Positions 43,097-52,981 of a stretch of DNA of 64,000 nucleotides are shown in pieces. The notes under the pieces were generated by a model that worked only from the letters and a program-made list of their open reading frames with translations, searched no databases and was not told where the DNA came from. Within the stretch, counting starts at the first letter, position 1, and every line of letters begins with the position of its first letter. The translations under genes and the position numbers were made by a program. This DNA comes from an uncultured Blautia sp. (GTDB taxonomy: Bacteria; Bacillota; Clostridia; Lachnospirales; Lachnospiraceae): contig CAKRMK010000002.1 of the NCBI GenBank assembly GCA_934364795.1, positions 1 through 64,000 on the forward strand, in the 5' to 3' direction.

Positions 43097-45328
43097 TTAC
43101 TCTGCCTTTTCAAAGGTAAGCGGATAATGTCCAAGTTCCTGATAACTTCCATCTGACTGCTGCTCAGACAGATATAAAGTTCCCTCTGCAACCCCTGGAG
43201 CACCTGTAATATCAAGCTGATATGGGAAAGTAAGCTGCTCTCCATCTACAATTGAAGTTGCAGTAGGATTTCCGTTTACTTCCTGTACCAGTTCCAGTCT
43301 TACAAGACCTCCATTATATCCGGTAGGTGTATTCAGCTTCTGAGTACATTTCCAGATCTCACCATTTGCAGCTGCAGTCGCAGTATCAGAGGATGTATCG
43401 GAGGAGGATGTATCAGCAGAGGATTCCTGTGTGCCAGTACTTACCGTAATTGTAATAGTATCCACATCCGGATTTCCATAAGTAGGATCATCGTCTGTAT
43501 AACCAACAGGATCCTGGGAAATAACAATACCAGCTGCAACATCTGTGCTTGCCTGTTCTTCCACATTAATGTTCAGGAATTTGCCAAGCTTGGCAATAGC
43601 CTCATTTTTCTCCAGTCCGGTTACATCTGGAATCTGAACACTGTCTCCATAGTTAATTCCACGACTGATGGTAAGTGTAACAGTATCACCGGATTTTACT
43701 GTGCTTCCGGCAACTGGCTCTGTATCAAGTACACAGCCGATATCTACCATTGAAGACTGATCCTCATCCGGATAAATCTTTGAAATCTGTACATTAACGC
43801 CCTGGCTTTCCAGCGCTTCCTGTGCTGCAGCACCATTTTGGCCAAACAGATCCGGAACTGTGATTTCTTCTGAACCTTTGCTTATATAATAATTGATTGT
43901 TGAATTTTTGGCAATCTTGGTTCCCTTGACAGGATCCTGAGAAGAAATTTTACCTTTTTCCTGTGTAGAAGCTTCTTCTCCATTGTAATACAGACCGATA
44001 TTGTAAGAAGCACACAGCTCCTTTGCTTCTGCTTCTGTCTTTCCAACAAGATCTGGTGTCTCTACCATTTCATCATCAGAAGAGCTTTGGGCTGGCTGCT
44101 GTACCTGACTGTCGTTCTTAGTACCTGCGTCTTCTTTATCACTGATCAGTCCGGCTGCCTTTCCAATTGCCAGAATTGCAACAATAAGGACTGCTGCACC
44201 AATGATAAGTGCAATAATACTTCCTGCAACACTGACGCCTCTTTTTTGTTTCTTCAGGCGTCTTTCTCTGTCCTCACGTTCTTTCTCACGCTCTTTTTCT
44301 TTACCACGCCGTGAACGGTCAGGCTCTTTATCTTCATCGTCATCATCCAAATCGTCATAATCCGTCTCATTCAGCTCTTTTTCCAGAGCTTCAATATCCG
44401 GTTTGACAGTCTGCTTTGGTGTGTGCTTAATTTCTCCAAGCTCTTCATCTGAAATCACAACGGTCTTCGCATCTGTATCTACAGAATTAAGCTTTACAAA
44501 ATCTCCCTGAGGATCAATAAGAGAATGCTTCAGATCCGCTATCACATCCTCCATTTTGTTATATCTGCGATCCACACTCTTCTGCGTACATTTCATAATG
44601 ATCTGTTCCAGACTGTATGGAAGATCCGGTGTGTAAACACTGGGCGGAACCATTTCCTCCTGCAGATGCTTGATAGCAATGGCAACTGTGGTATCTCCGT
44701 CAAAAGGAACTCTTCCTGTTACCATCTCATACAGGGTAATACCAAGAGAGTAAATATCGCTCTTCTCATCACTGTATCCCCCTCGTACCTGCTCCGGAGA
44801 ACTGTAGTGTACAGATCCCATCACATTGGAACTGATTGTATTTGAGGAAGCAGCTCTGGCAATACCAAAATCTGTGACCTTAACCTTACCATCTGTAGAA
44901 ATAATGATATTCTGCGGTTTCACATCACGGTGAACAATGCCGTGACTGTGTGCAGCTTCCAGTCCCATGGATACCTGAATGGCTATACTGGTAGCTTCTT
45001 TTACGGTAAGCTTGCCTTTTTTGGAAATATATTCCTTCAGAGTGATTCCCTCGATGAGTTCCATCACAATATAATAAACGCCCTCATCGTCCCCTACATC
45101 AAATACATTTACAATATTTGGATGTGTAAGACCAGCTGCTGCCTGGGCTTCACTTCTGAATTTCTTTACAAAAGTTGCATCTTCTCTGAATTCAGGCTTA
45201 AGAACCTTGACTGCCACAAAACGATTCAGTTTATGGTCCATTGCCTTATATACGTCCGCCATTCCGCCGGTACCGATTTTACTAACAATTTCATAGCGTT
45301 CTGCTATAATCATACCTGTCTTTAACAT
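43097..45328 (-). CDS. prkC: PASTA-domain Ser/Thr protein kinase PrkC/PknB
   Basis: 743 residues. Cytoplasmic kinase domain (about 10-270) with GTGGMADVYKA, catalytic HRDVKPQNI, DFG and the activation loop. A charged juxtamembrane region leads to one membrane helix (about 372-394). Three PASTA repeats (from about 420) sense muropeptides or lipid II outside. A Ser/Thr linker and a terminal beta-rich domain of about 90 residues close the protein, as in PknB of other cocci. Partner phosphatase gene overlaps by 7 bases. Confidence 0.96.
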   Translation of the reverse strand: MLKTGMIIAERYEIVSKIGTGGMADVYKAMDHKLNRFVAVKVLKPEFREDATFVKKFRSEAQAAAGLTHPNIVNVFDVGDDEGVYYIVMELIEGITLKEYISKKGKLTVKEATSIAIQVSMGLEAAHSHGIVHRDVKPQNIIISTDGKVKVTDFGIARAASSNTISSNVMGSVHYSSPEQVRGGYSDEKSDIYSLGITLYEMVTGRVPFDGDTTVAIAIKHLQEEMVPPSVYTPDLPYSLEQIIMKCTQKSVDRRYNKMEDVIADLKHSLIDPQGDFVKLNSVDTDAKTVVISDEELGEIKHTPKQTVKPDIEALEKELNETDYDDLDDDDEDKEPDRSRRGKEKEREKEREDRERRLKKQKRGVSVAGSIIALIIGAAVLIVAILAIGKAAGLISDKEDAGTKNDSQVQQPAQSSSDDEMVETPDLVGKTEAEAKELCASYNIGLYYNGEEASTQEKGKISSQDPVKGTKIAKNSTINYYISKGSEEITVPDLFGQNGAAAQEALESQGVNVQISKIYPDEDQSSMVDIGCVLDTEPVAGSTVKSGDTVTLTISRGINYGDSVQIPDVTGLEKNEAIAKLGKFLNINVEEQASTDVAAGIVISQDPVGYTDDDPTYGNPDVDTITITVSTGTQESSADTSSSDTSSDTATAAANGEIWKCTQKLNTPTGYNGGLVRLELVQEVNGNPTATSIVDGEQLTFPYQLDITGAPGVAEGTLYLSEQQSDGSYQELGHYPLTFEKAE

Positions 45329-46068
45329 GTTTCCACCTCATTCGTGAATGGTTCTATCAATATGATTGCAATGTTATCCTTGCCGCCGTTATTGTTGGCT
45401 TCCTGCACCAAGGTATCACCCTTCCAGGTAATATCTTCATCAGAATTCAATATGATCTCTTCCATTTTTTTATCTTCTACCATGTTGCTCAAACCATCTG
45501 AACACATCAGAATCGTGCTTCCAGGTTCCAGCCGCATGTCAAAGAAATCCACATCTACTGTTTTCTCTGCACCCAGCGCTCTGGTGATGATGTTCTTATC
45601 CGGATGATTTCTGGCTTCCTCTGCAGTGAGTTCGCCCATCCGCACCATCTCCTGTACCAGGGAATGATCTCTGGTAACCTGTCTAAGCTGTTTGTCCACA
45701 ACATACAGCCTGCTGTCTCCCACATTGGCAACATACGCATACTGTCCCACAATAGTCGCCACAACCATTGTGGTTCCCATTCCGCGAAGTTTCTCATCCT
45801 TCTGTGCCTGCTCTATAATTTCTGTGTTCGCAGTCTCAATGGCATGACGGATTACCTTTACAGGATTATAATCCGTATCCTCCCTGATTTCATCTACTAA
45901 TATACCAACAGCATGAGAGGATGCGTAATCACCTGCATTATGCCCTCCCATTCCATCAGCTACAGCAAAAAGATTGGGGAGATTTCCAACCGGGTCCTGG
46001 GAAGCGAACACATAATCCTGGTTCATCTTCCGCTTCATTCCTATATTCGTAGCTGAATATACCCTCAT
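45322..46068 (-). CDS. stp: PP2C-type Ser/Thr protein phosphatase Stp/PrpC
   Basis: 248 residues. Metal-binding motifs TNIGMKRKMNQDY, VADGMGGHNAGDYAS, VGDSRLY and LMCSDGLSNM. Removes phosphates placed by PrkC. Overlaps prkC, so the pair is co-translated. Confidence 0.96.
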   Translation of the reverse strand: MRVYSATNIGMKRKMNQDYVFASQDPVGNLPNLFAVADGMGGHNAGDYASSHAVGILVDEIREDTDYNPVKVIRHAIETANTEIIEQAQKDEKLRGMGTTMVVATIVGQYAYVANVGDSRLYVVDKQLRQVTRDHSLVQEMVRMGELTAEEARNHPDKNIITRALGAEKTVDVDFFDMRLEPGSTILMCSDGLSNMVEDKKMEEIILNSDEDITWKGDTLVQEANNNGGKDNIAIILIEPFTNEVETC

Positions 46069-46095
46069 GTCACTTCTCGCTTTCTGTCTTTTATG

Positions 46096-47136
46096 TTACT
46101 GCTGATCGTAACTTTTTTCCATATAGCTCTTACGTAATTGTCCACAGGCACCGTCTATATCGCTGCCCATTTCCCTTCTAATAGTAACATTAATTCCATA
46201 TTTTTCAAGTTTTATTTTGAAATTCTCCACTGCCTGATGGGTGGAACGCCTGTAGGAACGCTCCTTTATAGGGTTTACCGGAATCAGGTTTACGTGACAG
46301 TTAATGTCATGGATCCGTCCACTAAGCTCCCTTGCGTCTTCCTCGCTGTCATTTACCCCTGCCACAAGACTGTACTCAAACGTAATTCTTCTGCCTGTTT
46401 CCTTAAAATAAGCCCGGCAGGCATCCAGAACTTCGTCCATGCTGTATTTCTGTGCAATCGGCATCAGTTCCCGTCTTTTTTCATCATTTGGCGCATGCAA
46501 AGACAAGGCCAGTGTTATCTGAAGCTTTTCTTTTGCAAGTTCATATATTTTTGGAACAATTCCGCAAGTAGATACAGTTATGTTTCTCTGACTGATATTC
46601 AGCCCTCCTTCCTCTGAAAGCAAATGAATAAACCTGACAATATTGTCATAATTATCCATAGGCTCTCCGGTTCCCATTACAACCACATTGGAAACACGTT
46701 CTCCTGTAATACTCTGGATACGATAAATCTGATCCAGCATTTCAGAAGGAAGAAGGTTTCTTGTCCAGCCGCCAATGGTTGAAGCACAGAAACGACACCC
46801 CATCTTGCAGCCTACCTGTGAAGAAATACATACAGAGTTCCCATGTTTATAACGCATAAGAACGCTCTCAATCACATTTCCATCAGCCAGACGAAACAGA
46901 TACTTTCTGGTTCCGTCAATGGCAGAAATCTGCTCATCTACCATTTCAAGAGATGTAACCGGATAATCTTTTAACTTTTCTTTTAATTTACCTGGAATAT
47001 TTCCCATCTCATCATAGGAAGTTACCAGATGCTCATGAAGCCAGCTGTAAATCTGCTTTGCACGGAAAGGCTTCTCACCAAGCTCTGCCATCAGACTTTT
47101 CAGCTCTTCTATATTCATCGACTTAATGTCTGTCAT
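46096..47136 (-). CDS. rlmN: Dual-specificity 23S rRNA/tRNA adenine-C2 methyltransferase RlmN
   Basis: 346 residues, radical SAM enzyme. The cluster motif CKMGCRFCAST, GTGEPMDNYDN, and the late catalytic Cys in GSDIDGACGQL are present. Methylates C2 of an adenine in 23S rRNA and tRNA. Confidence 0.97.
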   Translation of the reverse strand: MTDIKSMNIEELKSLMAELGEKPFRAKQIYSWLHEHLVTSYDEMGNIPGKLKEKLKDYPVTSLEMVDEQISAIDGTRKYLFRLADGNVIESVLMRYKHGNSVCISSQVGCKMGCRFCASTIGGWTRNLLPSEMLDQIYRIQSITGERVSNVVVMGTGEPMDNYDNIVRFIHLLSEEGGLNISQRNITVSTCGIVPKIYELAKEKLQITLALSLHAPNDEKRRELMPIAQKYSMDEVLDACRAYFKETGRRITFEYSLVAGVNDSEEDARELSGRIHDINCHVNLIPVNPIKERSYRRSTHQAVENFKIKLEKYGINVTIRREMGSDIDGACGQLRKSYMEKSYDQQ

Positions 47137-47147
47137 ATTCTTATTTC

Positions 47148-48497
47148 CTATTTTCTTCTGAATTTTGCAATAAAAAATCCATCTGTTTTATGTACACCTG
47201 GAAGGAGTTGTAAATAACCAAGTGCTGTTGACTCTGAATGTAACTCTTCTGGAAGATAAGGATCGAGGCTTTCCAGCTTAAATGGATAATTGTTCAGAAA
47301 CCACATCATGTTTTCCTCATTTTCTTCCTTCGCAATGGTGCAGGTACTGAAAATCAGTTCTCCTCTTGGTTTTACATAGTTGGCAGCCTTATCCAGGATC
47401 GTTCTCTGTAAGATCACAATTTCTTCCTGCTTCTGCGGAGTCACTCTGTATTTGATCTCCGGTTTCTTACCAATTACGCCATAACCGGAACAGGGAACAT
47501 CAGCTATGACCACATCTGCCATAAGCTCTGATTCCTGATCAAATATTGTGGCGTCCTGCACCTTAGCCTGAACATTGATGGAATTGGTTCTCTGGATGTT
47601 TTCCTCTATAAGATTCACCTTATACTGGCTTACATCTCTTGCATCCACAGTTCCATAGCCTTCCATTTTATCACCCATATGAAGACTTTTGCCGCCAGGT
47701 GCTGCACATACATCTATTACGTAATCCCCTTTTTTAGGAGCTGCTACCTCTGCCACCAGCATAGAGCTTACATCCTGAACTACGATCTGCCCCTTAATAA
47801 AGGCATCCAGCGCAAGAATGTGATTATACCCTGAAATTCCATAAGCATAAGGAAGATATGGTGCCGGATGTACTTCTACTCCCTGACTTTCCAGACTTTT
47901 TACAATTTCTTCTTTTGAATTCAGATATGTCCGGCAACGAATAGTAAGGGGATGCTCGGTCAGAAAATCTGCCAGGATCTTTTCGGTAGTTTCCTCTCCA
48001 TAAGCATCCAGCCATCTGGTTACCAGAGTTTCCGGCATGGAATATTTCACAGAAAGATATTTCAGAAGATCATCCTCTTTCTTCGGAAATTCCACCTGAT
48101 TCATTTCTCTTGCGATTGTACGCAGTACACCATTTACAAAAGGCTTTAAATTATAAAACCCTTTTCTTTGTGCCAGCTTCACAGCTTCATTGCACACTGC
48201 ACTGTCTGGTACACTGTCCATATATTTCAGCTGATATACTGCACTTCTTAGAATTTCCCGGATAGCGGGCTTCATTTTATCTACTGTTACTTTGGAAAAT
48301 GAATTAATAATATAATCAATCTGAATCCGATATTCCAGTGTTCCTTCACAGACTCTGGTAATAAACGCTCTGTCTTGTTTGGGTAAAAACTGATATTTGG
48401 ACAGTGCATTTCTTATTGCCACATGACTGTGTTCCCCATCTTCAATTTCAAGCAAAATTTCCAGGATCATTTCCCTGGAATTGATTCCGTTAGTCAT
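47148..48497 (-). CDS. rsmB: 16S rRNA (cytosine-5)-methyltransferase RsmB
   Basis: 449 residues. NusB-like N-terminal domain (1-135), then the methylase with VDVCAAPGGKSLHMG, DVPCSGYGVIGKKPEIKYR (PCxGxG motif) and YSTCT-like FSTCTI carrying the second Cys. Overlaps the upstream peptidase gene by 8 bases. Confidence 0.96.
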   Translation of the reverse strand: MTNGINSREMILEILLEIEDGEHSHVAIRNALSKYQFLPKQDRAFITRVCEGTLEYRIQIDYIINSFSKVTVDKMKPAIREILRSAVYQLKYMDSVPDSAVCNEAVKLAQRKGFYNLKPFVNGVLRTIAREMNQVEFPKKEDDLLKYLSVKYSMPETLVTRWLDAYGEETTEKILADFLTEHPLTIRCRTYLNSKEEIVKSLESQGVEVHPAPYLPYAYGISGYNHILALDAFIKGQIVVQDVSSMLVAEVAAPKKGDYVIDVCAAPGGKSLHMGDKMEGYGTVDARDVSQYKVNLIEENIQRTNSINVQAKVQDATIFDQESELMADVVIADVPCSGYGVIGKKPEIKYRVTPQKQEEIVILQRTILDKAANYVKPRGELIFSTCTIAKEENEENMMWFLNNYPFKLESLDPYLPEELHSESTALGYLQLLPGVHKTDGFFIAKFRRK

Positions 48498-49209
48498 CCC
48501 GTCTTCTACCTCCGGAAAGAATGATCAGTCTTAACAACTGTAAAATAGAAGATGCAAGTGCTGCCACATAGGTCAATGCTGCAGCAGTGAGCACTTTTCT
48601 CGCACCTTTATTTTCATCTGCATTTAAAATTCCTGTACTTTCCAGCATCTTTAATGCTCTGGATGAAGCATTAAATTCTACAGGAAGTGTTACCAGCTGA
48701 AACAGTACAGCAAGGGAAAATAATACGATTCCCGCTGTTGTAAGGGCTGGTATAGAAAGAATAAGTCCCAGAAGGAAAATAGGCCAGGAAAGCGAAGAGC
48801 CAATATTTGCAACTGGCACAATGGCTGAACGGATATTCAGCGGTGCATAGTTAATATTATGCTGAATGGCATGTCCGCACTCATGGGCTGCAACGCACAC
48901 AGCTGCCACAGAAGTTCTTCCGTATACATCCTGGGACAAGGCAAGTTTCTTTGTTCTTGGATCATAATGATCCGTCAGGCTTCCGGCAATAGGAACAATG
49001 GTAACATCATAAATTCCGGCTGCGTTTAAGATCCGCTGCGCCGTCTGTGCTCCTGTCAGCCCCGAATGGCTGCGTACCTGCTGATAACGTGCAAATGTAC
49101 TTTTCATTTTTGCAGACGCTGCCAATGCAAGCACCATTCCAATAATCAGCAATACATAAGTTGGATCAAAATAAAATCCATAAGGATAGCCATAACCATA
49201 TCCGTACAT
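48490..49209 (-). CDS. Neutral zinc metallopeptidase, YugP type
   Basis: 239 residues. Tyr/Gly-rich start, membrane helices at both ends, and the zinc site AAHECGHAIQH. This membrane peptidase family (YugP/DUF2268-like) is regularly found between fmt and rsmB in Bacillota. Its substrate is unknown. GGAG site. Confidence 0.9.
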   Translation of the reverse strand: MYGYGYGYPYGFYFDPTYVLLIIGMVLALAASAKMKSTFARYQQVRSHSGLTGAQTAQRILNAAGIYDVTIVPIAGSLTDHYDPRTKKLALSQDVYGRTSVAAVCVAAHECGHAIQHNINYAPLNIRSAIVPVANIGSSLSWPIFLLGLILSIPALTTAGIVLFSLAVLFQLVTLPVEFNASSRALKMLESTGILNADENKGARKVLTAAALTYVAALASSILQLLRLIILSGGRRRDD

Positions 49210-49213
49210 ACGA

Positions 49214-50176
49214 TCACTCCTTTTTATCTGTGAATCTGCTTCCTGCCTCTATATGACATCCTCTTAAAAAGGCATCTGCATCCATTCGTTTCTTTCCCTC
49301 CAGCTGTACCTGGGAAAGTACCAGAATGCCTTCTTTACAAACTACATAGATTCCCTTTTTGTCTGTTTTCAGAACAGTTCCAGGTTCCAGTCCGGCTTTG
49401 TCTTTCTGTAATTCTTCCTCATCTGCTACAAAACTTTCCCAGACCTTCAGAGTTTTTCCATTCCAGAAAGTAAACGCACTTGGCCATGGATTCAGTCCCC
49501 GGACCAGTCTTTCCAGTTCTTGTGCAGACTTTCCAAAATCCATTTTTCCCATCTGTTTGGTTATCATGCCTGCATAAGGTGTAGGACTCTCTTCGGGCTG
49601 TTTCTCATAAACTGCTGTTCCATCAAAAATATGAGGAAGTGTGTCGATCAGAAGCTTTGCGCCTGCATCTGCAAGCTTGTCAAAAAGACTTCCTCCTGTT
49701 TCATCTGCTGCAAGGGGAACTGTTATCTTTGAAATCATATCTCCTGTATCAAGGCCTGTTCCCATTTTCATAATGGTAACACCAGATTCTTTCTCTCCAT
49801 CAATAACTGCCTGCTGAATAGGTGCTGCACCGCGGTATTTCGGAAGCAGAGAGGCATGGATATTAATACAGCCAAATTTTGGAAGTTCCAGAATACTTTT
49901 GGGAATAATCTGGCCAAAGGCTGCCACAATGATAATATCCGGAGCTAATTCTTTCAGTGTTTCTACAAACTGGGGATCCCGCACTTTTTCCGGCTGGAAA
50001 ACAGGAAATCCATGCTTTAATGCTTCTTCTTTTACAGGTGTGGGAAGCATTGTCTTTCCTCTTCCCTTTGGCTTATCCGGCTGGGTTACAACTCCTGCAA
50101 CCTCATATCCGTTTTGGGCCAGAGCACGAAGAGGGTTCACCGCAAAATCCGGCGTTCCCATATAAACAATTTTCAT
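49214..50176 (-). CDS. fmt: Methionyl-tRNA formyltransferase
   Basis: 320 residues. KIVYMGTPDFAVNPL, the folate-binding HASLLPKYRGAAPIQ and DTGDMI motifs, with a C-terminal OB fold. Formylates initiator tRNA; paired with def. Ribosome site inside the end of def. Confidence 0.97.
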   Translation of the reverse strand: MKIVYMGTPDFAVNPLRALAQNGYEVAGVVTQPDKPKGRGKTMLPTPVKEEALKHGFPVFQPEKVRDPQFVETLKELAPDIIIVAAFGQIIPKSILELPKFGCINIHASLLPKYRGAAPIQQAVIDGEKESGVTIMKMGTGLDTGDMISKITVPLAADETGGSLFDKLADAGAKLLIDTLPHIFDGTAVYEKQPEESPTPYAGMITKQMGKMDFGKSAQELERLVRGLNPWPSAFTFWNGKTLKVWESFVADEEELQKDKAGLEPGTVLKTDKKGIYVVCKEGILVLSQVQLEGKKRMDADAFLRGCHIEAGSRFTDKKE

Positions 50177-50179
50177 CTG

Positions 50180-50659
50180 TTATTCTTCCTCCTCGTTGTC
50201 ATAACTTACATGATGTAATTCACCTTCAACCAGACGGGTGTACATCTTTCCATCCAGATGATCGATCTCATGACAAAAAGCCCTTGCAAGAAGGCCTTCT
50301 CCTTCATATTCCTGCTCATTCATATCCATATCCAGTGCTTTTACCTTTACATAATTCGGGCGTGTAACCTGTCCGGACATTCCAGGAACACTTAAACAGC
50401 CTTCCTCTCCTGTCTGCTCTCCTGATGTCATAAGGATTTCCGGATTGATCAGAATAATCGGACCATCTCCTACATCGATCACTACGATTCTTTTTAATAC
50501 ACCAACCTGAGGGGCAGCAAGACCTACGCCACATGCATCGTACATGGTTTCCAGCATATCTCCTACCAGATCCTTAATACGTCTGTCAATTTTCTCTACA
50601 GGTCTGCAGACCTTCTCCAATACCGGATCTCCCTCTGTTCTGATTGTTCTAAGTGCCAT
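50180..50659 (-). CDS. def: Peptide deformylase
   Basis: 159 residues. The three metal-site motifs GVGLAAPQVG, EEGCLSVPG and HEIDHLDG are intact. Removes the N-formyl group from nascent proteins. The C-terminus is Glu-rich and overlaps the fmt ribosome site. Confidence 0.97.
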   Translation of the reverse strand: MALRTIRTEGDPVLEKVCRPVEKIDRRIKDLVGDMLETMYDACGVGLAAPQVGVLKRIVVIDVGDGPIILINPEILMTSGEQTGEEGCLSVPGMSGQVTRPNYVKVKALDMDMNEQEYEGEGLLARAFCHEIDHLDGKMYTRLVEGELHHVSYDNEEEE

Positions 50660-50738
50660 TTTATAAAATCTCCTTTTCTCTTATCTCAATGAAAGACTCT
50701 TTTGCCTTCATAGTAATTGTCTGATATTTCACATATTA

Positions 50739-52979
50739 TCACGAAAAATCAAACTGTATATTTACTTTTCTGAAGCCTGAATTTATTTCAATATATTCTT
50801 CCAGCCTGTCCTTTATCCGGACAAGCAGGTTATAATTTTCATGCTTCAGATAAATTACTCTTCTGTATACGTCTTTAACTTTTCCCACAGAAGCCGGGGC
50901 AGGACCAATCACATGTAATGTTGTTTCCAGATTCATTCCCTGCTGCAGTTTTTCTATAAAAAGTCCCAGATAATGCATTGCAGTTTCCAGCAGCTTCTCA
51001 TCCTCTGCACTGCCCAGTACTGCCATCATATGAGCTGCCGGAGGATAGTCCATAAGCATCCGGTACCCCATCTCTTCCTGGTAAAATTCTTCATAGTCCT
51101 GTCTGGCTGCAGTTATTATGCTGTAATGATCCGGACTGTAAGTCTGGATAATGGCATGCCCCTCTTTTTTACCTCTTCCAGACCTTCCCACAGCCTGGGT
51201 CAGTAACTGGAAAGTACGTTCTCCGCTTCGATAATCATCTGCATTCAGTGACAGATCTGCAGCAATCACTCCAACCAGTGTAACATCTGGAAAATCGTGC
51301 CCTTTTACAATCATCTGCGTGCCAATCAGGATATCGGCCTCATGTTTTGAAAACGCATCCAGTATTTTTTCGTAACTGCCCTTATTCCTTGTGGTATCAT
51401 AATCCATTCTAAGGACTTTTGCTTCTGGAAATTCTTTTTCTGTTATTTTCTGGATCTGCTGTGTTCCAGCCTTAAAGCCACCAATATAAGGGGATGAGCA
51501 TACCGGGCATTTCTGCGGCTTTACTGTTTCATATCCGCAATAATGACAGATAAGCCTGCCGTTATTATGTTCGCTTAGTGAAACATCACAATGTGGACAT
51601 TTTATCACATGTCCGCAGGAACGGCAGGATACAAAACCAGCATAGCCACGCCGGTTTAAAAATAGCATGGCCTGATTGCCTTTTTCCAGGCATTGTTTCA
51701 GGTCTTCTTTTAGTTCCACACTAAAAGCTGAACGATTGCCTTTTTTTAATTGTTCCCGCATATCTATAATTGATACCTCTGGCAGTGGACGTTCTTCAAA
51801 TCTTGCATCCAGCTTTACCAGGGCATACTCACCCTTCCTGGCCCTGTAGTATGCCTCCATAGACGGAGTGGCAGAACCCAGAAGGACATTAGCTCCTTCC
51901 ATCTGTGCACGCCTGATAGCAGTTTCTCTTGCATGATACCTTGGGCTGTTTTCACTTTTATATGAGGCTTCATGCTCCTCATCTATAACAATCAGCCCCA
52001 GATTTCCAAAGGGGGTAAACAAAGCAGAACGGGGACCAACCATCACCTGGATTTCTCCCAGTTTTGCACGTTTGAACTGATCATAACGTTCTCCCTTGGA
52101 AAGCCTGGAATTTATAACAGAAACTTTTTCTCCGAACCGTCCATAAAACCGTTTCACCGTCTGATATGTCAGGGAGATTTCCGGAATCAGGACAATTGCC
52201 TGTTTACCTTCTTCAAGAACCTTCTCTATCAGTTCCATATAAACCTGTGTTTTTCCGCTTCCGGTAACTCCGTGAAGAAGAACCGGGCGGGGAGCAGGGC
52301 TTTTCCATTCCTCCAGGATCAGCTGCACAGCCCGCTGCTGGGATTGGTTCAAAACATGTGGTGCCATTTCCGGAATTTTCTCTTCGTCAGCTATGGCACT
52401 GCGGTATATCTGGTCGGAATCCGTTTTTACAATTCCCTTTTCCACAAAATATTTAAGGACCGAGGCGTTGGTTCCCAGCTCCCTGGCAGCCCAGATTCCA
52501 TCCAGACGCCCATCTTCAGCCTCCAGAAGTGTTTTTAAAAGACGGATACGTGCTTTAAAACGGGTATTCTCCAGTTCTTTTAGAAGGTTATCCCCCTCTT
52601 CTTTAGAAATTTGAAGAGTTATCCACCTTTTCTCCTGGGCTTTCACCTTTTTCTGAACAGGAAGAACTGTTTTTAGGGCCTGTATCATGGTAGAACCATA
52701 GAATTCCCGCATCCAGCCTGCCAAAGCAATCAGTCTGGATAACGTAGTTTCCTGATCATTTTCAATTCCTGCAATGGATTTCAGCTGCCAGGTATCTACC
52801 TTTGATTCGTGGGAAATTCCAACCACATATCCTTTTCTTACATGATTTCCCTTTCCAAAAGGAATGGAAACTACCATTCCCACCTGAATTTCTGGTTCCA
52901 GTTCTTCCGGTACCAGATACTGAAAACTTTTATCCAGTTTTTCATGAGAAATATCTATTATAATATCTGCATATGTCAT
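50739..52979 (-). CDS. priA: Primosomal replication restart helicase PriA
   Basis: 746 residues. N-terminal fork-binding domain, then superfamily 2 helicase motifs GVTGSGKT and DEEHE and a QxxGRxGR-type motif VI (QAVGRSGR). The zinc-binding array CRSCGHVIKCPHC, CHYC and CPVC sits between helicase lobes. Restarts stalled forks. Begins 2 bases after murE. Confidence 0.96.
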   Translation of the reverse strand: MTYADIIIDISHEKLDKSFQYLVPEELEPEIQVGMVVSIPFGKGNHVRKGYVVGISHESKVDTWQLKSIAGIENDQETTLSRLIALAGWMREFYGSTMIQALKTVLPVQKKVKAQEKRWITLQISKEEGDNLLKELENTRFKARIRLLKTLLEAEDGRLDGIWAARELGTNASVLKYFVEKGIVKTDSDQIYRSAIADEEKIPEMAPHVLNQSQQRAVQLILEEWKSPAPRPVLLHGVTGSGKTQVYMELIEKVLEEGKQAIVLIPEISLTYQTVKRFYGRFGEKVSVINSRLSKGERYDQFKRAKLGEIQVMVGPRSALFTPFGNLGLIVIDEEHEASYKSENSPRYHARETAIRRAQMEGANVLLGSATPSMEAYYRARKGEYALVKLDARFEERPLPEVSIIDMREQLKKGNRSAFSVELKEDLKQCLEKGNQAMLFLNRRGYAGFVSCRSCGHVIKCPHCDVSLSEHNNGRLICHYCGYETVKPQKCPVCSSPYIGGFKAGTQQIQKITEKEFPEAKVLRMDYDTTRNKGSYEKILDAFSKHEADILIGTQMIVKGHDFPDVTLVGVIAADLSLNADDYRSGERTFQLLTQAVGRSGRGKKEGHAIIQTYSPDHYSIITAARQDYEEFYQEEMGYRMLMDYPPAAHMMAVLGSAEDEKLLETAMHYLGLFIEKLQQGMNLETTLHVIGPAPASVGKVKDVYRRVIYLKHENYNLLVRIKDRLEEYIEINSGFRKVNIQFDFS

Positions 52980-52981
52980 GT